Shown here: positions 24,114 to 31,578 of the stretch, one piece after another
Position numbering within the stretch: position 1 is the stretch's first letter
How the letters are laid out: the number at the start of each line of letters is the position of its first letter
Assembly: GCA_903911305.1 (NCBI GenBank)
Contig: CAIWDB010000079.1
Span: forward strand, 1 to 48,670
Length of the DNA: 48,670 bases
Direction: 5' to 3'
Source: an uncultured Methylococcaceae bacterium
Lineage (GTDB): Bacteria; Pseudomonadota; Gammaproteobacteria; Methylococcales; Methylococcaceae
Translations under genes and position numbers: made by a program
The notes under the pieces: generated by a model
Told to the model about the DNA's origin: nothing
Database searches by the model: none
Seen by the model: only the letters and a program-made list of their open reading frames with translations

Positions 24114-24614
24114 ATGACACACACCATCGAAACCTTTTCACGCCAAGTTCGCGAGGCATTGTTAACCGACCCCGGTCCCACTGGGCGAGAAAAAGTGCGC
24201 ACACTGTTGGAAACGGTCGTCAAAGACGCTGCATTCGCCGAACAGCACTTAGGCGACGGGCAACCTCAGCGCCGGGTATTATATCAAGACCCCGATTTGG
24301 GTTTTGCCATCCTCGGCCATGTGTTCCACGAGGCTAGGAGGACGCAACCCCACGACCATGGTCATTCTTGGGCCATTTACGGCCAAGTGGCCGGGGAAAC
24401 GACTATGGATGGCTGGGAAATTGTGGAGCAGGCAACCGCGGATGCGCCAGGCAAAGTTAGGTTACGGGATTCGTCCACCCTGACGCCCGGAATTGCCCGT
24501 GTTTATAACGAAGGAGAAATCCATTCGCCTCGGCGGGAAGGCGCCGCAAAGCTGATCCGCATTGAGGGACAACCCGATCAGACTGGACCGCGCCTCGTGT
24601 GGGAGCCGATTTAA
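24114..24614 (+). CDS. small cupin-like protein (DUF4863-like)
   Basis: This 166-residue protein has an N-terminal helical part (1-50) and a cupin-like half. HDHGHSW (80-86) supplies two or three histidines, Glu95 follows, and His137 (GEIHSPR) could complete a metal site. The pattern recalls thiol dioxygenases and other small cupins. I recall similar proteins under the name DUF4863, some linked to 4-hydroxylaminobenzoate lyases, but I cannot verify this here. A GGGGGA ribosome site precedes the ATG, 15 bases after DszA-like 2, so the two are co-expressed. In this setting an oxidation or hydrolysis step on a sulfur or carbon product is plausible. The exact function is unknown. Confidence 0.65.
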   Translation: MTHTIETFSRQVREALLTDPGPTGREKVRTLLETVVKDAAFAEQHLGDGQPQRRVLYQDPDLGFAILGHVFHEARRTQPHDHGHSWAIYGQVAGETTMDGWEIVEQATADAPGKVRLRDSSTLTPGIARVYNEGEIHSPRREGAAKLIRIEGQPDQTGPRLVWEPI

Positions 24615-24628
24615 TTACGACTTGTATG

Positions 24629-24648
24629 GGGAACCTACTCAGGTTCCC
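24629..24648 (+). terminator. short hairpin after the cupin-like gene
   Basis: A 7-bp stem (GGGAACC / GGTTCCC) with a 6-base loop lies 14 bases after the stop. There is no T run, so termination is uncertain. Confidence 0.35.
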
Positions 24649-24671
24649 TGTCCGGTTGACGGAAATGCTTA

Positions 24672-26003
24672 ATGAGAAGATGCACTCAATCCATAGTCAT
24701 TGCCATGGCAGCGGTTCCATTGACGGCCCAAGCACAGGATATCATCACCACCTATGAACAGGCCGTTCAGCGCGACCCGCTTATTCATCAAGCCGAAGCT
24801 AACCGGAATGCCGCGTTAGAAAGCAAACCCCAAAGCATCGCCCGATTGCTGCCTACCATGTCAATCTCCGCAGGTTTAAATCAAAACTGGGTAACCACAA
24901 AAACCAGCGATCAAGTGCAAAACAATATCGCTGGTGGCAGTAAAGTAAATTTTTGGAGTAGCAATCCTGTCTTCAATCTGAGCCAACCACTATATCGTCA
25001 CGATCTTTGGGTAAGATTAAGCCAAGCAGACAATCAAGTGGCACAGGCAGAGGCGGAATACGAGGCGGCATTCCAAAGTTTGATCATTCGTACCTCCAAA
25101 GCATATTTCGATATCCTTTACGCCCAAGACAATCTTGAATTTGCACGGATGGAAAAGCAGTCTATCGAGCGTCAATTGGAACAAGCCAAGTCCCGATTTG
25201 AAGTGGGACTGATTGCCATCACCGATGTGGATTCGGCCCAAGCCGGTTATGATCAAGCCAGGTCCGGCGAAATCAAAGCAAGCAACGAACTGGAGAATGC
25301 CAGTGAAGCCATGCGGGTGATTATTGGAGAATTCAACGGCGAAGTCGCAGCACTTCAGGCCGACATACCCTTAAATTCACCAGAGCCGACCGACATTGAA
25401 ATATGGAACCAGCGTGGACAGGAAGACAATCTATTGATAGTCGCCGCAACCAATCAAGCGGAGCAGGCCAATAAAGGAATTGATCTGCAATTCGCCGGTC
25501 ATTTGCCCACGCTGGATTTGGTGGGAACCGCCGCTTTCAACGAGAACAACCGTCCAAATGGCACACGCACTGAGACTCAAATCATCGGTGTGCAATTGAA
25601 TGTACCTCTCTTTCAAGGCGGGCTGGTCAATTCACAGGTGCGACAAGCTCGCGAACTCTCCAAGGCTGCCCAAGAGAATCTGGACGTGCAACGCCGTAAC
25701 GCGACAAACCAAGTCAAGACAGCTTACCGGGGAATTCTCACCAGTATCAGCCAAGTGGCGGCATTGAAATCTGCCGTCGTCTCTGCGCAAAGCGCCTTGG
25801 ATGCCATCACTGCCGGTTTTGACGTAGGTACACGAACCATGCTTGACGTGTTGATCCAGCAAAGAAACCTTTACCAAGTCAAACGTGATTACGCCAAAAC
25901 CCGCTACGATTACATCATGAATAGCCTAACCCTAAAACAATCCACGGGTTTACTGACAAGGGACGATCTGGAAATGGTGAATCGCTGGCTAAAAAGGAAC
26001 TGA
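24672..26003 (+). CDS. TolC-family outer-membrane efflux protein
   Basis: This 443-residue protein has a signal peptide ending TAQAQ (about residue 22) and the two long coiled-coil repeats of TolC channels. The first is around 60-240 (YEAAFQSLIIRTSKAYFDIL, RFEVGLIAITDVDSAQAG). The second is around 280-430 (GTRTMLDVLIQQRNLYQVKR, TGLLTRDDLEMVNRWL). The proline-containing PLFQGG turn near 315 is typical. It forms the outer-membrane exit duct for tripartite pumps. It has no adjacent membrane-fusion protein; the MdtA-like adaptor at 37945 and the RND pumps are candidate partners. It is convergent with the ABC exporter at 26036 (32 bases between stops). It closes the plus-strand cluster after the cupin-like gene. 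Confidence 0.9.
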   Translation: MRRCTQSIVIAMAAVPLTAQAQDIITTYEQAVQRDPLIHQAEANRNAALESKPQSIARLLPTMSISAGLNQNWVTTKTSDQVQNNIAGGSKVNFWSSNPVFNLSQPLYRHDLWVRLSQADNQVAQAEAEYEAAFQSLIIRTSKAYFDILYAQDNLEFARMEKQSIERQLEQAKSRFEVGLIAITDVDSAQAGYDQARSGEIKASNELENASEAMRVIIGEFNGEVAALQADIPLNSPEPTDIEIWNQRGQEDNLLIVAATNQAEQANKGIDLQFAGHLPTLDLVGTAAFNENNRPNGTRTETQIIGVQLNVPLFQGGLVNSQVRQARELSKAAQENLDVQRRNATNQVKTAYRGILTSISQVAALKSAVVSAQSALDAITAGFDVGTRTMLDVLIQQRNLYQVKRDYAKTRYDYIMNSLTLKQSTGLLTRDDLEMVNRWLKRN

Positions 26004-26035
26004 GAGATTGATGTCGGTCAAAGTAAAGCGTTGGT

Positions 26036-28111
26036 TCAAGCCGCCAACTCGGTGGTCAGCCACCCTTGGGTCTGAATTTCGAATAACTTGGCATATAGCC
26101 CGCCGTCTTGGTTGGCCAAGTCTTCATGGTTTCCGCGCTCAATCACCCGCCCCTCTTTCAAAACTAGAATTTGATCAGCGTTCATGACCGTACTGAGGCG
26201 GTGGGCGATGATCACCGAACTGCGCCCAGTGACTAGCTTTTCCAAGCCTTGCTGTACCAACACTTCAGATTCTGAATCCAAGGCACTGGTGGCTTCGTCG
26301 AGGATAATTAACTCGGGGTCTTTGAGTATGGCGCGGGCGATGGCGACCCGCTGCTTTTCGCCGCCGGAGAGTTTGATCCCGCGCTCGCCGACGAGAGTCC
26401 CGTAACCGTCGCTCATGCGTTGGATGAAGGCATCGGCGTGCGCTGCGACAGCCGCCGCTTGAATGTCTTCGGTGGTTGCGCCGGGCCTGGCGAAGGCGAT
26501 GTTTTCGCCAATGCTGTCGTTGAACAAGGCCACATCCTGCAATACCACACCCATTTTAGCGCGGACGGAGCGCTGCTTGTAGTCGCGCAGATCGCGGCCA
26601 TTGATAAGGATGCGGCCTGCTGTCGGATCGTAAAAGCGCATCAGCAGCTTTACTATCGTCGATTTTCCGCTACCACTTAAACCCACTAAAGCCAAGGTTT
26701 CACCGCCATTCAACACAAACGACACGTTTTGAATGGCGCTAGTGTTGCGCTTGCCGGGGTAGGAGAAGCTGACGTTTTCAAACGCGATGGATTCCAAGTG
26801 GCCGAGTTCAATGGCCTCCTGCCGGTCGGATAGTTCCGTGTCCACGTCCAGCAATTCCACTAACCGTTCGGCGCTGGCTTCGATGTCGCCGGCTTGGTTG
26901 ATCTGTCTGGCAATCGGCGCAATCGTGGTGATGAGGCTCTGGGTCAGGGTCAACACCAGCAGGATGTCGCCCGCCGTCATGTCCCCGGCCAAGGCGTTGC
27001 GAGCGGCGAGCCCGACGGCAGTGCAAACCCCCAAGGCATTGCCAATGTTCAGCATTAAGGCCGAGCGCCATTCCACTTTATGCAGCTTGTCTCGTGTGAC
27101 TTTCCATTGCTCTTGGGTTTCGTCATAACGTTGTTTCACCGCCGGTTCACCCCCGAAACTGCGAACCGTGGCAATATTACCGACCATCTCCGCCAATAAA
27201 CCTGCCATCCGCCCGGCCATCGCCTGCCAGCCTCGCCGGTGCGGTTTGGCCCATCCCACAGTTTGGTAAGAAATGTAAAAATTGAAAGCCAACACTCCTG
27301 CCATGACCAAGCCAATGGACGGCGCACGGTATAGCAACACGCCGATGATGAAGAACATTTGCAGGATATTCGCCAAGGTGGTTTCGGTCAGCGAGAACAG
27401 CCACATGGTGATTGAAGGGATAGCCCCGAAGCGATCCATGATTTCGCCTGCCCTAGTCTTCTCGAAGTAATCGATTGACATACGGGTCATATTGTCGAAT
27501 ACCCGCTGGCGGAAGGTACTGACCGTGTCCAGCCACAAGTCGTCGGCCTGCTTGTCTTGCAATGCGCCGAAAATCACCAAAGCGACCCGCAAAACGAAGA
27601 ACAAGGCTAATAATTTGACGATGCTATCAGCGGCTTCCGCATGGGGAATTTTCCCGTAAGCCAGCTTGGTGATGACATCGACAATCATTTTGTACAGATA
27701 GGGCGTACCCGCGCCGATGGCTCCCAACACCGTGCTGGCCGCGAACACTGCAACAATGCGGCCTTTGTATTCAGGGATAAACTGGATGACGCGCCAGATA
27801 TTCCTTAGGAACTCGATTTTGCGGGGCCGTAAATAATGGTAAACCCGGGCGAATAGGTTAAAGCCAATGTACCCTGCAAGCACTAGACCTAACAGTTGGG
27901 AGGCAAAAATCCCGTTGACTCGACCATGATTATGGTTAGGAAGAGTAACGGTGACAGACTCCAAAATTGTGTGCAGATGTTCTCCGATTCTAGCTATCCA
28001 CTGCCCGTCAAGGGTGGCTACGGTTCCAAAAAGGATGCTAGCCATTAGTATGCTAACAGTTAGCAAGGGGTGTTCAGGGATGAGTCGGAGGGTTCGCCGG
28101 AGAGTGTTCAT
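26036..28111 (-). CDS. ABC transporter, exporter type, with extra N-terminal helices
   Basis: This 691-residue permease-ATPase fusion has a full set of motifs: Walker A GLSGSGKST (477-485), LSGGE (581-585), LIILDE (Glu606) and H-loop His637. It can therefore work as a homodimer. The N-terminus carries two extra hydrophobic segments (about 15-35 and 67-90) ahead of the usual six helices. Between them a loop is rich in His and Asn (NHNHGR at 59-64). It is the last gene of the long minus-strand series, 192 bases after the FMN reductase, and converges on the TolC gene. A lipid, peptide or small-molecule exporter are all possible. The context favours a product of the sulfur pathway, but this is inference. 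Confidence 0.9.
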   Translation of the reverse strand: MNTLRRTLRLIPEHPLLTVSILMASILFGTVATLDGQWIARIGEHLHTILESVTVTLPNHNHGRVNGIFASQLLGLVLAGYIGFNLFARVYHYLRPRKIEFLRNIWRVIQFIPEYKGRIVAVFAASTVLGAIGAGTPYLYKMIVDVITKLAYGKIPHAEAADSIVKLLALFFVLRVALVIFGALQDKQADDLWLDTVSTFRQRVFDNMTRMSIDYFEKTRAGEIMDRFGAIPSITMWLFSLTETTLANILQMFFIIGVLLYRAPSIGLVMAGVLAFNFYISYQTVGWAKPHRRGWQAMAGRMAGLLAEMVGNIATVRSFGGEPAVKQRYDETQEQWKVTRDKLHKVEWRSALMLNIGNALGVCTAVGLAARNALAGDMTAGDILLVLTLTQSLITTIAPIARQINQAGDIEASAERLVELLDVDTELSDRQEAIELGHLESIAFENVSFSYPGKRNTSAIQNVSFVLNGGETLALVGLSGSGKSTIVKLLMRFYDPTAGRILINGRDLRDYKQRSVRAKMGVVLQDVALFNDSIGENIAFARPGATTEDIQAAAVAAHADAFIQRMSDGYGTLVGERGIKLSGGEKQRVAIARAILKDPELIILDEATSALDSESEVLVQQGLEKLVTGRSSVIIAHRLSTVMNADQILVLKEGRVIERGNHEDLANQDGGLYAKLFEIQTQGWLTTELAA

Positions 28112-28266
28112 AAAGAAGTATATTGGTGCAATGCTTTAAATTCGGCATAACCCATGCCAAAAGAAAAATTGGTTTCTCATGGCTATTGGCTGTTGATATT
28201 TTGGTTCTCCATGCCGACAACATTCCGCTAAGCAGTTTTGTCGGCAAGGGGGCAAGCAGTCTGTGG

Positions 28267-28289
28267 CAAGGTAGCACCTTGCTACCTTG
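28267..28289 (-). terminator. hairpin after the FMN reductase gene
   Basis: A perfect 10-bp inverted repeat (CAAGGTAGCA / TGCTACCTTG) with a 3-base loop lies 14 bases after the stop at 28304. No U tract follows on the minus strand. A second, weaker repeat (GCCGACAA / TTGTCGGC) lies at about 28214-28247. Confidence 0.45.
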
Positions 28290-28303
28290 AACGCTAGAGA
28301 CGT

Positions 28304-28873
28304 TTAAGCGGCAATTGCTTGCAAGGCATTGCGGCTGGTTAGCCAAAGTGCTTGTTCGACGATAGTGTCGATGCGCTTGCTCACTTCGTTATTGTCGAGT
28401 CGGTAGCCGATGCCCAACTCGTCTTTGACAAAGTCGGAATCTTTGACATAGACCGACGTTGGCACAGTGTAGACACCGAAAAAACTCAGCAGTGGACGCA
28501 ATTGATGTTCCAACACCAAACTATGGTGGTCACTTCCACCCGTCGCCGCGAGGATAGCCACTTTGCCGTTGAGAACTTTAGGGTCCAACAAGTCTAAAAA
28601 ATGCTTTAGCAAACCGGTGTAAGAACCTTTATAAACGGGGGTCCCGATGACCACCAAATCGGCGGACGATAGCTTTTCATAGGCCGAGTTGATCTCAGCG
28701 GGCAATTGTTTAGGGTTGAGGGCCAAGCCTAAGCTGGGCGCAATGTCGCCCACGTTGATAATTTCCTTTTTGGCAAACGCACCAGTTACCGCAGTTCGCC
28801 CCACAATCAACTCAACCAACGCTGTGGTTCTGGATGGACTGCTCAAACTACCCGATATTCCTACAATACTCAT
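28304..28873 (-). CDS. NAD(P)H-dependent FMN reductase (MsuE/SsuE-like)
   Basis: This 189-residue flavodoxin-fold enzyme reduces FMN with NAD(P)H and would supply FMNH2 to the luciferase-like monooxygenases. GSLSSPSRTTALVE (8-21) binds the FMN phosphate. GTPVYKGSYTGLLKHFLDLLD (78-98) is the family signature. At the position of the inserted Tyr that forms the pi-helix of SsuE, the sequence has His123 (VLEHQLRP), as in MsuE. MsuE works with methanesulfonate-related monooxygenases. AGGAAA precedes the ATG. It is the only flavin reductase of this kind in the window, so all six monooxygenases may share it. It lies 86 bases after ExbD on the same strand. Confidence 0.88.
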   Translation of the reverse strand: MSIVGISGSLSSPSRTTALVELIVGRTAVTGAFAKKEIINVGDIAPSLGLALNPKQLPAEINSAYEKLSSADLVVIGTPVYKGSYTGLLKHFLDLLDPKVLNGKVAILAATGGSDHHSLVLEHQLRPLLSFFGVYTVPTSVYVKDSDFVKDELGIGYRLDNNEVSKRIDTIVEQALWLTSRNALQAIAA

Positions 28874-28958
28874 TAGTGTTTCCTCAATTCTTACATTGCT
28901 GTGTTAAAAAAAATAGATATTTTGATGAAGGCTATGCGGCCCACCAAAAGTTTCAACC

Positions 28959-29366
28959 TCATTGGACGAGGGTGAGCACGGAAAGCTTAGTGACACCGGC
29001 ACGTTCAATACCGGACATCACCTTGGCAACAATTCCGTAATTTACCCCTTCGTCGGCATGAAGATGCAGAGCCAACTCAGGGTCAGAGGTTTTGCGCACC
29101 TTCAATTCTGACTCAAGCCCTTCCACCGTGACTTCTAGCTTGTCGATATACACCTTGCCTTGTGCGTCAACGCTGACATCAACCGCCTTCTTTTCTTCCG
29201 GGGGCGCGGTCTCCGCCGTTTTCGGTAGGTTCACATGAACGGCGTTGGATAATAATGGCGCGGTGACGATGAACACGATCAGTAACACCAACATGACATC
29301 GACCAAGGGGGTGACATTGATTTCGCTCATCGCGGCGTCGTCTTCGCCTTGTGCTTGAAAGGCCAT
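28959..29366 (-). CDS. exbD: ExbD/TolR-family energy-transduction protein
   Basis: This 135-residue inner-membrane protein has one N-terminal transmembrane segment (about 20-42, VTPLVDVMLVLLIVFIV) containing the conserved proton-carrying Asp23. A periplasmic domain with Pro-rich linker (KTAETAPPEEKK) follows. The start ATG overlaps the ExbB stop by one base (TGATG), so the two are translationally coupled. With ExbB and the TonB protein upstream it forms the motor that powers TonB-dependent receptors, very likely including the one at 6852-9707. TolR is the alternative name, but the TonB gene next to it supports ExbD. Confidence 0.92.
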   Translation of the reverse strand: MAFQAQGEDDAAMSEINVTPLVDVMLVLLIVFIVTAPLLSNAVHVNLPKTAETAPPEEKKAVDVSVDAQGKVYIDKLEVTVEGLESELKVRKTSDPELALHLHADEGVNYGIVAKVMSGIERAGVTKLSVLTLVQ

Positions 29367-30130
29367 CAGGCGTGCGCCCCCTTCGCTTGCACAGAATCAC
29401 GGTGAAGTTCGGCGACTGTGCTTTTTCCATGGGTCGTGGCAACTCCGGGATCATCAACATATTTAGCGGACGGACGCTTGATGATGAAGGATGTCTTTAA
29501 CGCGAGATGGATGAAATCCGTGGCGAAGTTGTCAAGAAATGCCCATATGACTTTGTTCCTGCGCAGAAAAAAGTTATAGGCGATTACCGCTGGCACGGCA
29601 ACCGCGATGCCGATGGCGGTCGCTATAAGGGCTTCGCCAATAGGTCCGGCCACCACATCAAGACTTGCTGAACCGCTTTTGCTGATATCCTGCAAGGCAT
29701 GCATGATCCCCCACACCGTGCCGAACAATCCGACGAATGGCGCTGTGCTGCCGATGGTAGCCAACACGGACAACCCACTTTCCAGCGCGCCGCGTTCCTT
29801 CTGCATCTGTTGGCGAAGACGGCGGTCAAGCAGCTCTTGGCGGTCGCCTGTATGTTCCAAATCGTGGACTGTCGTACCACCATCGGCATCGCGTAGGGTG
29901 TTGAATCCCGCACTGGCCACTCGTGCGGCTGGGCCCGAATAACCCGACAATTCCGATGCTGCATGAAGATCTGTGGCCCGCCAAAAGACTTTATTGAACA
30001 CGCGGTTGAAATGTGCCACACGCACATGTTGAATAGCTTTGATGAGTATCAACCCCCAAGTGATCACGGAAAACGCGCCTAAAGTCCAAAGGGTGCCATC
30101 AACGATGGCGGTGGTGGATAAAGTTGGCAT
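29366..30130 (-). CDS. exbB: ExbB/MotA/TolQ-family proton channel
   Basis: This 254-residue protein has an N-terminal membrane helix (about 10-32) and the family core around 125-205. Landmarks are LATIGSTAPFVGLFGTVWGIM and GPIGEALIATAIGIAVAVPAV, the two helices that line the proton path. The C-terminal tail is soluble. It lies 55 bases after the TonB gene and shares a base with exbD, so TonB-ExbB-ExbD is one operon. The complex uses the proton gradient to energise outer-membrane uptake. Length and motif order are normal for ExbB. Confidence 0.92.
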   Translation of the reverse strand: MPTLSTTAIVDGTLWTLGAFSVITWGLILIKAIQHVRVAHFNRVFNKVFWRATDLHAASELSGYSGPAARVASAGFNTLRDADGGTTVHDLEHTGDRQELLDRRLRQQMQKERGALESGLSVLATIGSTAPFVGLFGTVWGIMHALQDISKSGSASLDVVAGPIGEALIATAIGIAVAVPAVIAYNFFLRRNKVIWAFLDNFATDFIHLALKTSFIIKRPSAKYVDDPGVATTHGKSTVAELHRDSVQAKGAHA

Positions 30131-30185
30131 TAAAGTAACCTCGTTCTAAACAATTTCAAAAAAGGTGAAATCTGCTGCATGGCTA

Positions 30186-31124
30186 TCATCCAGGCAGATT
30201 GAAAACAATCGGAACCGACACCCATCCGTCTGTCGGAGTATCTCCGCGCATAGCCGGCGCGAAGCGCCAAGACCCCTTAACTGTCCTAACAGCAGCCTGA
30301 TCCAAGATGTCGTGTCCGCTGGACTTTTGCACTGATACGCTGTCCGGCCTGCCATTGGCAAGTACATGTACTTTCAGCACTACGCGACCCTCCCACCCTT
30401 CTTCCTCGGCCATTTCAGGGTAATCCGGTGCCGGGTTGTGTAAATAACCCGCACCTCCGTGAGGCGGCGTGACCTTTTCTGCAACCGGTGCTGGCGGCGC
30501 GGCCCTGACCGGAGCGGGTGATGGCGCAGATCTAACCGGGGCAGGGGATGGCTCATCCACTTCAATTTGCCTAGGTTCCGGTGGGGGTTCTTCGTGCCTT
30601 ATTATGGATCGGGGCTTTTGCGGCTTAAGCGCCACCACATCCTTCTTTGGTTGCGGTGCCTCGGCTTTTTTGGGCTTAGGCAGCGGCTCGATTTTCTTAG
30701 GCGGCGGTGGCTCGACCTTTTTGGGCTTTGGTGGAGGCTCAGCCTTTTTAACCGGCGGCGGAGGCGGCGGCGGCTGCACAACAATCGGCTTCGGCGGCGG
30801 TGGGGGTATCAATGTCACCTGTACCATGGGCGGCACTTTGACTGGGGTAATGGGTGGCTCATCCCTAGCAGTATTTTGAAAATGCTGCACAATGTAGACA
30901 TGAGCCAGTATGGTCAAAAGACCGATCAAGAAAAAGTCCAGCCATCGACGTTCGTCCCCGTTTGCCACGGTTATAGATCTGACTAACCCTACACTACTGC
31001 CTTCAGTCGACAGTATTGTCCTCCCGGTTTTATACAGGACAAACTTCATCGGGATAATGTGGGCAGATTTTCCAGCCACTTCTGACTCTGCCCCAGATTG
31101 TAGAGCCTTTAAAGGTTTATTCAT
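30186..31124 (-). CDS. tonB: TonB-family energy transducer
   Basis: This protein of about 312 residues has an unusually long cytoplasmic N-terminus (about 60 residues) and one membrane anchor (WLDFFLIGLLTILAHVYIV). A very long Pro/Lys/Glu-rich spacer follows (about 105-230), with polyproline runs and X-Pro-Lys repeats. The C-terminal TonB fold contains YPEMAEEEGWEGRVVLKV and ILDQAAVRTVKGSWRF. The spacer lets it cross the periplasm and touch the TonB box of receptors. I chose ATG 31124 (GGAGG upstream, rather distant); the frame is open to 31235, and an ATG at 31049 would give a more typical length. ExbB follows. A decayed or regulatory stretch separates it from the RND genes upstream. Confidence 0.85.
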   Translation of the reverse strand: MNKPLKALQSGAESEVAGKSAHIIPMKFVLYKTGRTILSTEGSSVGLVRSITVANGDERRWLDFFLIGLLTILAHVYIVQHFQNTARDEPPITPVKVPPMVQVTLIPPPPPKPIVVQPPPPPPPVKKAEPPPKPKKVEPPPPKKIEPLPKPKKAEAPQPKKDVVALKPQKPRSIIRHEEPPPEPRQIEVDEPSPAPVRSAPSPAPVRAAPPAPVAEKVTPPHGGAGYLHNPAPDYPEMAEEEGWEGRVVLKVHVLANGRPDSVSVQKSSGHDILDQAAVRTVKGSWRFAPAMRGDTPTDGWVSVPIVFNLPG

Positions 31125-31578
31125 AAGTATCTGGTAGCCTCCGATTAGGTATTCACGCCTACATTCAACCTCAAAAAGAAGCCAATCATGAACGGGCGTT
31201 CTTAATGCTGATTCTGCAAGGCATAAGCATTTCAAAATCTGTGTTGAATATCATAAACAAAAAATGTGCCACGATCCTTGAAGCACTATCAAGCTGCCTT
31301 TAAATCAGCATTCTCGGGCTAAATATCAATCCAACAGCAGAGGATAAAGGGTTCCCAATAGCGATCCGTCCTCCCACGATAATGTTGGTAAGGCAGCATT
31401 CTGCTCATCGTCTGTTTCTCAGGCAACAGCGTTGCGATGACATGACCTTTGCCACTCAGTCCAATGCTGATAAAAAGATTGCCTGCCTAAGGCGCTTCTT
31501 CTGGAATCTCATGTCTTGCCTTCATAGGCAAAGCACAGAGTGCCAATCCGTGTGTGCGAGGGAGGTATCGTTGCCCTC
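31125..31578. other. 454-base intergenic region between tonB and the RND genes
   Basis: No recognisable gene. A 66-codon plus-strand frame at 31382-31582 has no ribosome site or known product. The region probably contains the tonB promoter and the end of the RND operon transcript; no clear terminator with a T run is visible. Confidence 0.5.

Noticed and set aside
30469-30986. Gly-rich plus-strand open frames opposite tonB as repeat proteins
   Set aside because: They are the antisense of the Pro/Lys-rich TonB spacer.
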